From Kangiellaceae bacterium (GTDB lineage Bacteria; Pseudomonadota; Gammaproteobacteria; Enterobacterales; Kangiellaceae): a DNA stretch of 16,530 bases. Shown here piece after piece: positions 1 to 5,416 of this stretch (positions are counted from its first letter, which is position 1; each line of letters starts with the position of its first letter). The stretch spans positions 1 through 16,530 of the forward strand of contig JAUUYO010000038.1 of NCBI GenBank assembly GCA_030590405.1, read 5' to 3'. The translations under genes and the position numbers were made by a program. The notes under the pieces were generated by a model, which saw only the letters and a list, made by a program, of their open reading frames with translations, was not told the origin of the DNA and did no database searches.

Positions 1-44
1 AAAAATAGTTTACTGTTTTACTGGGTTTTTATTCTAGTTAGCGG

Positions 45-73
45 CTGTCAGTGTTTGATAAAACTGGTATAAT
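45..73 (+). promoter_or_regulatory. Predicted sigma70 promoter of fnr
   Basis: A perfect -10 hexamer TATAAT lies at 68-73 with CTGTCA (4/6 to TTGACA) at 45-50, 17 bp upstream. Transcription would begin near 80, leaving a very short leader of about 14 nt before the TTG at 94. I found no Fnr-like box at activating or repressing distance, so autoregulation is not indicated by sequence. Confidence 0.6.
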
Positions 74-93
74 CACCAAATCTAAGTATTTAA

Positions 94-837
94 TTGGTTG
101 ATTTAGTCTTGCCAGTAAACGTTAATTTGTCCAGTCAGATCAAATGCCAAACATGCAGCATCAGACGCCTGTGCTTACCTGTTATGTTAGCCGATTCAGA
201 AATCGAGCATCTGGACAACATTGTCCAACGCAAGCGAGTGCTTAAAAAAGGTGAATTCTTGTTTAAGGCTGGCGATCCATTTGATGCAATCCACGCTATT
301 CGTTCCGGAAGTTTAAAATCTTACACCATCAGTTCAGATGGCATCGAGCAATTAACCGGTTTTCATTTACCTGGTGAAATGGTGGGTTTAAATGCCGTCA
401 GTACCGAAGCCTACCCCAGTTTTGCTAAAGCACTGGAAACGTCTTTGGTTTGTAGCATTCCTTTCGATCGATTAGAAGCTCTTGCCAGAGATCTACCTGC
501 TTTACAGAGTCAGTTATTTCGAGTTATGAGCGGCGAAATAAGGGATGAGCAAGAGCTGATGATGTTATTGAGTAAGAAAAATGCCGATGAGCGATTTGCT
601 GCATTTGTGATGAATCTTTCAGCGCGTTATCGTCGTCGAGGTTTATCGGATAAAGAGTTTTTCCTTTCGATGACTCGCAGTGATATTGGCAACTATTTAG
701 GTTTAGCGGTTGAAACGGTTAGTCGATTGATTACCCGCTTGCAAAAAAAAGAGTTAATCGAAATAAAAGATCGTTATCTTTGTATCAAAGATCTTCATGA
801 GTTGAGTGCGTTAGCCGGTACTTCTTGTCATCATTAA
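94..837 (+). CDS. fnr: Fnr/Anr-family oxygen-sensing transcriptional regulator
   Basis: Cytoplasmic global regulator of anaerobic metabolism. In this family an oxygen-labile [4Fe-4S] cluster drives dimerisation and binding to TTGAT-N4-ATCAA. All four cluster ligands are visible: Cys18, Cys21 and Cys27 (C-X2-C-X5-C), plus Cys120 in LETSLVC. A cyclic-nucleotide-binding-like beta-roll spans about 40-150, then the dimerisation helix and a Crp-type winged helix (about 165-235). The recognition helix contains E207, S210 and R211, equivalent to the E-x2-SR set that reads TTGAT. Length (247 aa) matches E. coli Fnr (250). An in-frame TAA at 91-93 directly precedes the ORF and no ATG lies before the Cys cluster, so the start must be a TTG (94, or less likely 109 or 127). 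TTG94 keeps the usual distance to the first Cys. No clear ribosome-binding site precedes it. Function is near certain; the start is less so. Confidence 0.96.
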   Translation: MVDLVLPVNVNLSSQIKCQTCSIRRLCLPVMLADSEIEHLDNIVQRKRVLKKGEFLFKAGDPFDAIHAIRSGSLKSYTISSDGIEQLTGFHLPGEMVGLNAVSTEAYPSFAKALETSLVCSIPFDRLEALARDLPALQSQLFRVMSGEIRDEQELMMLLSKKNADERFAAFVMNLSARYRRRGLSDKEFFLSMTRSDIGNYLGLAVETVSRLITRLQKKELIEIKDRYLCIKDLHELSALAGTSCHH

Positions 838-848
838 ATAAACATTCC

Positions 849-964
849 CGCAGCAAGCTGGCTGGGTATTTCCTCATTGTAGGTTGGCCTTTAGGCCAAC
901 AATTTATGGCTCAATATTGGCCTAAAGGCCAACCTACATTATATTACGCAGCAAGCTGGCAGGG
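849..964. repeat. REP-like nested palindrome bracketed by direct repeats
   Basis: Two perfect inverted 22-bp arms lie at 878-899 and 917-938. Each arm is itself nearly palindromic, with core TTGGCCT-N2-AGGCCAA. They are bracketed by two direct copies of CGCAGCAAGCTGGC at 849-862 and 947-960; extended to 849-866 and 947-964 the copies match at 17 of 18 positions. The element fills the gap between the convergent fnr and decarboxylase genes. Its folded RNA could act as a bidirectional terminator or mRNA stabiliser. The arrangement resembles REP/BIME units mobilised by RAYT transposases. No transposase is present here, so the class is inferred from structure. Confidence 0.8.
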
Positions 965-987
965 AATCTAACCCAGACACATACAAA

Positions 988-2985
988 TCAGCGGTAATTT
1001 TGAACTGTTTCTAGTAGTATTTCTTCTAAATAATCACAATATTTATCCAGGTAATTTTTCCCTTGATTTTCCGCACTTAACCAGGGATTCATTAAAGTAT
1101 GTCGAAGAATAAGAATTTTATCCTGTTTTTTAGTGCTGCTTTCCTTATCAAATAAATGTAGTTTTTTAAATAAGCTGGTTTGCTCTTGTTTGTTTAGATT
1201 GGTCACTGACAAATGGGTCTTGGAACCCAAAAATTCTTTGGATTGAACTGGCGCTTCAGCATCAAGAGTTAGTTGTTGATAAATATCTTGTGAGAATTGG
1301 TTCATCAGCTCTAAACACTGGTTGCCATCAGGGTTAATTGCAATGGTGACTAAGTTGCTATCTGGTTCAAAGGGAACTGTTAAACAGACCTTGCCAGCCA
1401 GTTTTTTCTTTAACACTTTTAGTTGATCAAAAAAGTACTCAGCCGAGCGGACCGTTTGACGTATTACCCGACCGAAGTTCTGACTATCTAAAGGCAAGAC
1501 TTTGTGGGCAACATAAGCCGCCGCTGCATTCGCTCCGGGCTTAGAGCCTTCTAAGATATATTGCCCCACCTGAAGAAAGTCGGGATTTTCAGATTCAGAA
1601 AACACATAATCTGCGCTGGTACTTAAAAGCCTGACAATCTCCCTGTTTTTGGTAATAAATCCACCGGTTCCAAAAGGCAGGTATCCTTGCTTATGAGGAT
1701 CGATTGTGATGCTATCAACATCTTTTAATGAAGCGAATGACTGATAGACTCGTTCAGACGGGAAATAGCTTAACTCTTGTTTCATTTCTTTAAATGGTAC
1801 TAATTCTCCGTTTGACTTTCTGAACAGGCTGGTCAAATAGCCCCCCCATGCGGCGTCGATATGAATATAAAAATTAAGACCTTTGTCAGATATGGATTTT
1901 CTGATTCGAAGAATTTCGTCGACAGGATCGATTGTTCCAAATTCAGTCGTACCTAAAACCCCAATAACTGCCAGTATTGGTATATTTTGTGAGTGCAGAT
2001 TAATCACAATTCTATTTAATTCGTTTTCGTCCATACGCATAGAATTTGTGAGTGGTACTTTTATCAAAGATGCACTTCCAAACCCCATAACTCTCATGGC
2101 CTTTTCCCATGAATAATGTGCGGTGGCTGGAACGATCACAACGGCTTGTTTAATCTGCCAATGTTCGGCACAAAACTGGGCAGGTCCTAAGGTTTCAATG
2201 CGGTTTTCTTCGATGGCCTGTTGAAAATCAATTAACTTATTTTCACCGAAATTAGCGCGCACGGCACTTAATGCCAGCTGACGAAGTTCGAGTACTTGCT
2301 CAATTGAAAAATTTACCAGTTCCCAGCAAGTGTAGTCGCTCAGGTTTTTGAAATCAGCAGACTCAACTTCCAGATCTAAATTGAGATCAAGTTGTTTTGC
2401 TGCAGCGGCTATCGCAACAGGATAGTATTTAGCAGCTCTGAAATTCCATAAACTCTCATAATTAGCATTAGTACCGCCACTGGTGAGATGCCCCCATGCG
2501 CAGGGGGATTTTGATTCATCCGTATTAAAACCAAACATTCGGGCAAATTGCTCGCCAACCTGAAGTTCCATTTTTAAAGTAACTGGTCCTCCCTCTGCGG
2601 TAATATTGTTGGGGTTATAGAAATTGGTTATTAGCTGAGCAAGTAGTGCAGGCATCATAAGATCAGAAGACATATGACCAATGTATCGAGGATTATAAAA
2701 AGGCACTGAACGTTTTAGTTTTGCGGTTAAAGAGTGTAATTCAGTTCTAATTTTGGCCATGCCATCCAGGTAGCTGGGTTCATTCATCATTTGTGGGGTA
2801 ATGGGGGGAGTATCTTCTGGATGAAAGTTACGTCGCCAGTAGATATGGTCACGGACAAATTCGACTAGCAAGTTTTCTAAAACGTCATTATTCTCGCCAT
2901 AAGCGCCTAGAAAATAAGGGCTTAAGAACTTAAGGTTATTCGTCAGGTGATTTTCATTAGAACGGTTGTTATTCGATGTGTTCAT
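988..2985 (-). CDS. PLP-dependent group II decarboxylase, tyrosine decarboxylase type
   Basis: Predicted cytosolic pyridoxal-phosphate decarboxylase converting an amino acid, probably aromatic, to its amine. Numbered from the ATG at 2985 (665 aa): His290 in AHYSW stacks on PLP, Asp377 in HIDAAWGGY contacts the pyridine nitrogen, and Lys432 in TIDPHKQGY forms the Schiff base. By recall the whole chain, including the N-terminal W-R-x-N-F-x-P region, YIGHM and the C-terminal LRHTLMNP stretch, parallels enterococcal tyrosine decarboxylase (about 620 aa). Group membership is strong; the substrate (tyrosine, L-DOPA or another) is not settled. The frame stays open to ATG 3048 and TTG 3057, and AAGGA precedes 3048. 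I prefer 2985 because it has GGA 7 nt upstream, fits family length, and lies downstream of the predicted promoter. No amino acid/amine antiporter is adjacent, unlike the Gram-positive operons. Probably Fnr-regulated through the box at 3075-3088. Confidence 0.88.
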   Translation of the reverse strand: MNTSNNNRSNENHLTNNLKFLSPYFLGAYGENNDVLENLLVEFVRDHIYWRRNFHPEDTPPITPQMMNEPSYLDGMAKIRTELHSLTAKLKRSVPFYNPRYIGHMSSDLMMPALLAQLITNFYNPNNITAEGGPVTLKMELQVGEQFARMFGFNTDESKSPCAWGHLTSGGTNANYESLWNFRAAKYYPVAIAAAAKQLDLNLDLEVESADFKNLSDYTCWELVNFSIEQVLELRQLALSAVRANFGENKLIDFQQAIEENRIETLGPAQFCAEHWQIKQAVVIVPATAHYSWEKAMRVMGFGSASLIKVPLTNSMRMDENELNRIVINLHSQNIPILAVIGVLGTTEFGTIDPVDEILRIRKSISDKGLNFYIHIDAAWGGYLTSLFRKSNGELVPFKEMKQELSYFPSERVYQSFASLKDVDSITIDPHKQGYLPFGTGGFITKNREIVRLLSTSADYVFSESENPDFLQVGQYILEGSKPGANAAAAYVAHKVLPLDSQNFGRVIRQTVRSAEYFFDQLKVLKKKLAGKVCLTVPFEPDSNLVTIAINPDGNQCLELMNQFSQDIYQQLTLDAEAPVQSKEFLGSKTHLSVTNLNKQEQTSLFKKLHLFDKESSTKKQDKILILRHTLMNPWLSAENQGKNYLDKYCDYLEEILLETVQNYR

Positions 2986-3074
2986 TGTAGAATCCAATAT
3001 GGTATATTCCTGAACCCAACATAGAAATGCGAGTAGTGAGATGCTCATACTACTCAATCCTTATGGTTTGGTAC

Positions 3075-3116
3075 TTGATCCAAATCAATGGAACATCCAA
3101 GTTAGATTTTTATAGT
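3075..3116 (+). promoter_or_regulatory. Perfect Fnr box in a class II promoter for mobA, shared with the divergent decarboxylase
   Basis: TTGATCCAAATCAA at 3075-3088 matches TTGAT-N4-ATCAA at every defined position. A -10 element TATAGT (5/6) lies at 3111-3116, predicting a start near 3123. The box is then centred at about -41.5, the classical class II activation position. On the other strand, TAGTAT at 3052-3047 gives a start near 3040, also about 41 nt from the box centre, so the site could activate the decarboxylase too. The second direction is weaker because its -10 is only 4/6. Confidence 0.82.
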
Positions 3117-3147
3117 GTTTCAATTTTGTTGACGCAAAAGGACCGAA

Positions 3148-3711
3148 ATGATGACTAAACAAAACGTGACGGGTTTGATCTTGGCCGGAGGTGCCGGTAG
3201 AAGAGTGGGGGGTGTTGATAAGGGACTGCTCAATTACGACGGAACTAGTTTAATCGAACGCCAAACCCAATGGTTAAAACCTCAGGTAAAAACAATTTTA
3301 ATATCGGCTAATCGAAATATTGAACAATATAAGAAATATAACCATGAAGTTCTACAAGATAACCAACAGGGCTTTGAGGGACCATTGCATGGTGTGTTGA
3401 AGGGCTTAGAATTTTGTTCAACACCGTGGTTGTTTGTTCAACCAGTTGATATGCCGGGTTTGCCGATTAATCTAATTGACTTGATCCAGTCGAAACAAGT
3501 CGTTGCAGACTGTTATTATCTAAAGTCTAACCAACGTGAACATTATCTATCGATGTTGATCAATCGGAAATGCTTACCAGGTTTGAAAAAATATCTTACT
3601 TCAGGCAGTCGTCGAGTGAGAGGTTTTCATCAACAAATGGGTAGTATTCCACTGGATCTTGGATTAGAGGAAAGCATGTTTAAAAATTTGAATTTACAAT
3701 CAGATTATTAG
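3148..3711 (+). CDS. mobA: Molybdenum cofactor guanylyltransferase MobA
   Basis: Transfers GMP from GTP to Mo-molybdopterin to make the guanine dinucleotide cofactor used by DMSO-reductase-family enzymes such as nitrate, formate and TMAO enzymes. At 187 aa it is close to E. coli MobA (194). The nucleotidyltransferase signature L-A-G-G-x-G-x-R is at 12-19 and the conserved lysine K25 in DKGLL follows. GPLHGVLKGL (79-88) and the acidic PVDMPGLP (Asp101, metal/GTP binding) complete the Rossmann-type core. AAAAGGA at 3136-3142 sits 5 nt before ATG 3148; the adjacent ATG at 3151 would give 8 nt and is equally possible. No molybdoenzyme or other moa/moe gene is in view. Its upstream perfect Fnr box fits a role limited to anaerobic respiration. 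Confidence 0.93.
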   Translation: MMTKQNVTGLILAGGAGRRVGGVDKGLLNYDGTSLIERQTQWLKPQVKTILISANRNIEQYKKYNHEVLQDNQQGFEGPLHGVLKGLEFCSTPWLFVQPVDMPGLPINLIDLIQSKQVVADCYYLKSNQREHYLSMLINRKCLPGLKKYLTSGSRRVRGFHQQMGSIPLDLGLEESMFKNLNLQSDY

Positions 3712-3751
3712 CCTCAATAATAAATGCTGGATCTTCAGTTTTTGGGGCAGG

Positions 3752-3792
3752 GTGATCTAAGTCAAAAAATCTTTTCACTGTTGAATTATACT
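3752..3792 (+). promoter_or_regulatory. Fnr-like box and class II promoter of uspE
   Basis: GTGATCTAAGTCAA at 3752-3765 matches 8 of 10 defined Fnr-box positions and keeps the TGA...TCA core. A -10 TATACT (5/6) lies at 3787-3792. From box centre to -10 is 28.5 nt, against 29.5 nt at mobA, so the geometry is that of class II activation. There is no recognisable -35 hexamer, as expected for an activator-dependent promoter. Confidence 0.6.
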
Positions 3793-3872
3793 ATTGAAAA
3801 TAACGCCTTGATAACGCTTTAGTTAGCCAGATAAGATTAGGTTAGATTGTCGTACCCAAAAAGGAATTGATT

Positions 3873-4772
3873 ATGTTTAAACTCAATCATATTGTCGCGA
3901 TTGTTGACTTTCGACAATCACAACATTTTGCGCTGCCAAGAGCTGTCGAATTAGCCCATTTGTTCAGTTGTAAAATCACCGTTCTGGCGAATACTTATGA
4001 AAGTTTTATGGAGTTTATTCCATCGAGTAGCGCTATTGACAGGCGGTTGATAAAGCAGGAAGCCATAGAGCAAAATCAAGATAAATTAAAAGCAATGGTG
4101 GCGGAGCTCGATGCCGCTGATATCGATATAAGTTACCAAACGGTTTGGAATAAGAGTTTTCATGTTGGCCTGATTGAGTTTATTAATCAGAATGATTTTG
4201 ATTTAGTGGTAAAAACGGCGCGCGCACACAGTAATTTGCAAAAATTATTATTTACTCCAACAGACTGGCATTTATTACGAGAGACAAAAACTAACAACCT
4301 GTTTGTTAAAAAAGGTAGTTGGCCTTCAAAAAGCAGCATTCTGGGGGCAATCAATATCGAAGATGATGAACAACATCGCGAGCTAAACAAAAAAATCATT
4401 GTAACTACAGTTAAACTGGCTGAAGTTTGTCAAGCTAAAGCCAATATTCTTAATGTATTTCCATGGCCAATGATTAAGTTGGATAAATTCAATCATCTTT
4501 TTGATAAAAAAGGTCTGTTTTTGGATATCAAACAACAGCATAGCAAAGCGGTTAATAGTTTCGTTGAAAGTGTTGCTAAAATCTCCGGTAAGGTTATTGT
4601 TGCCGAAGGATTGGAGCCGGAAGAGACTATTCCCGAAATGGTAAAATCAAGTTATTCTGATTTGTTGGTGATGGGGACCGTTGGTCGAAAAGGGGTGCAA
4701 GCTGCGGTAATTGGTAATACTGCCGAAAAAATATTGGATGAGATTGAGTGTGAAGTATTAGCTGTTAAGTGA
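3873..4772 (+). CDS. uspE: Tandem universal stress protein UspE
   Basis: Cytoplasmic stress protein made of two fused Usp domains (about 1-140 and 150-299). The first lacks a clean nucleotide-binding loop. The second carries the G-x2-G-x9-G-(S/N) motif as GTVGRKGVQAAVIGN near the C-terminus, which in ATP-binding Usp proteins contacts the phosphates. The signature TPTDWHLLR in the first domain matches E. coli UspE as I recall it. At 299 aa it is near the family's 305-316. ATG 3873 is chosen because AAAAAGGA ends 7 nt upstream; an in-frame TTG two codons earlier is unlikely. uspE is next to fnr in enterobacteria, and here it lies nearby, separated by mobA and the decarboxylase. A probable Fnr box precedes it. 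The biochemical role is not well defined in the family. Confidence 0.93.
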   Translation: MFKLNHIVAIVDFRQSQHFALPRAVELAHLFSCKITVLANTYESFMEFIPSSSAIDRRLIKQEAIEQNQDKLKAMVAELDAADIDISYQTVWNKSFHVGLIEFINQNDFDLVVKTARAHSNLQKLLFTPTDWHLLRETKTNNLFVKKGSWPSKSSILGAINIEDDEQHRELNKKIIVTTVKLAEVCQAKANILNVFPWPMIKLDKFNHLFDKKGLFLDIKQQHSKAVNSFVESVAKISGKVIVAEGLEPEETIPEMVKSSYSDLLVMGTVGRKGVQAAVIGNTAEKILDEIECEVLAVK

Positions 4773-4786
4773 GTATTAAAGTACGA

Positions 4787-4834
4787 CAGGGGCCAATAAT
4801 TATTTTATGGTATTCCGTGGCTCCTGGCCTTTTT
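4787..4834 (+). terminator. Probable intrinsic terminator after uspE
   Basis: CAGGGGCCA at 4787-4795 pairs with TGGCTCCTG at 4818-4826 (nine pairs, one G-U) around a 22-nt loop. After GCC, a T5 run follows at 4830-4834. The position, 14 nt past the uspE stop, supports termination. The long loop and offset T run make it imperfect. Confidence 0.5.
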
Positions 4835-4945
4835 CGACCAGAATCAGGGGGTTGTTTAAGGCGAGCAGTGGTAGAAAAACTTGCCGTACAAGTTTAAGAT
4901 AGGACTATTCATGCTAATTTCAAGAAGTTGAGATTCGCAACTCTT

Positions 4946-5005
4946 GTACTCTGAAGTGATACACTTATATGCTGAAAATAGCATTCCAAAGTAGCAAGAG
5001 AGTAC
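4946..5005. other. Three-stem foldable segment in the gap beyond uspE
   Basis: An outer 7-bp stem (GTACTCT 4946-4952 with AGAGTAC 4999-5005) encloses two hairpins: AAGTG-ATA-CACTT at 4954-4966 and ATGCT-N6-AGCAT at 4969-4984. Together they form a possible three-way junction. On the minus strand this is 3' of the secreted-protein gene and could be part of its transcript end. No T run follows on either strand. Short stems can arise by chance. Confidence 0.3.
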
Positions 5006-5031
5006 CTTATGTTATTAGCGCCTAACTCAGC

Positions 5032-5298
5032 TTATTTGGCTAAATTGAGCTTCTCGGCACCTTTTTCGAACTGAGCAGCTGATTTTTTGTCTAACACCGA
5101 CCATATTGAAGCTGATTTTTCAATATCGAAATTAGAATCCGTATCACAAGCTGGAAATGGCTGGCAACCACCACCTACTCCTCCTAATATTATGATTTCC
5201 TCTTCTTCTGGAGTCGTCTCTTCGCCATCTGCCAATAAAGAAGCCGAGGTTAAAATAAGGGTTGAAATAATCGCTGTTTTTACTATTAAGTTTTTCAT
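5032..5298 (-). CDS. Small secreted acidic/glycine-rich protein, unknown family
   Basis: I do not recognise this 88-aa protein. A clear Sec signal peptide occupies about residues 1-23: Lys3 and Lys7, a hydrophobic core IISTLILTSASLL, and a likely cut after LLA. The mature part starts with an acidic run (DGEETTPEEEE), then IIILGGVGGG, a two-Cys loop CQPFPAC that could form a disulfide, and an amphipathic Lys-rich C-terminal half. GGAG lies 8 nt before ATG 5298. It follows the membrane regulator gene on the same strand with a 118-bp gap that has its own -10 (GATAAT at 5329-5324) and four tandem decamers. That points to separate transcription, perhaps controlled by the regulator. Overlapping ORFs in other frames lack this gene architecture. 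Confidence 0.72.
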   Translation of the reverse strand: MKNLIVKTAIISTLILTSASLLADGEETTPEEEEIIILGGVGGGCQPFPACDTDSNFDIEKSASIWSVLDKKSAAQFEKGAEKLNLAK

Positions 5299-5360
5299 AC
5301 TTTCTTCTCCTGTTGGGAGGGCTATTATCCACCAAACATCTCAAGCAGTAATGTTAATTA

Positions 5361-5400
5361 AAGTTGCATGATGTGACATGAGGTGACATAAAGTGAAAAA
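5361..5400. promoter_or_regulatory. Four tandem 10-bp direct repeats, candidate operator
   Basis: Consecutive decamers at 5361, 5371, 5381 and 5391 share A-x-G-T-G-A-C-A-T-g: AAGTTGCATG, ATGTGACATG, AGGTGACATA, AAGTGAAAAA. The middle two differ at only two positions. The one-helical-turn period is typical of sites for OmpR/PhoB/ToxR-type winged helices, and such a regulator is encoded immediately next to it. Relative to the -10 at 5329-5324 (minus) the array spans roughly -44 to -83, suitable for activating the small secreted-protein gene. Confidence 0.6.
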
Positions 5401-5416
5401 GGGCAGGTTTGGTTAT

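Noticed and set aside
94..837. fnr as a pseudogene because it has no ATG
   Set aside because: The reading frame is full length, all cluster Cys and DNA-contacting residues are present, and TTG is an accepted bacterial start.
1883..2116. Plus-strand ORF inside the decarboxylase gene
   Set aside because: It lies wholly antisense to conserved PLP-enzyme sequence and has no features of its own.
5087..5371. Plus-strand ORF overlapping the small secreted-protein gene
   Set aside because: It has no Shine-Dalgarno and no protein-like composition, whereas the minus-strand frame has a signal peptide and a ribosome-binding site.
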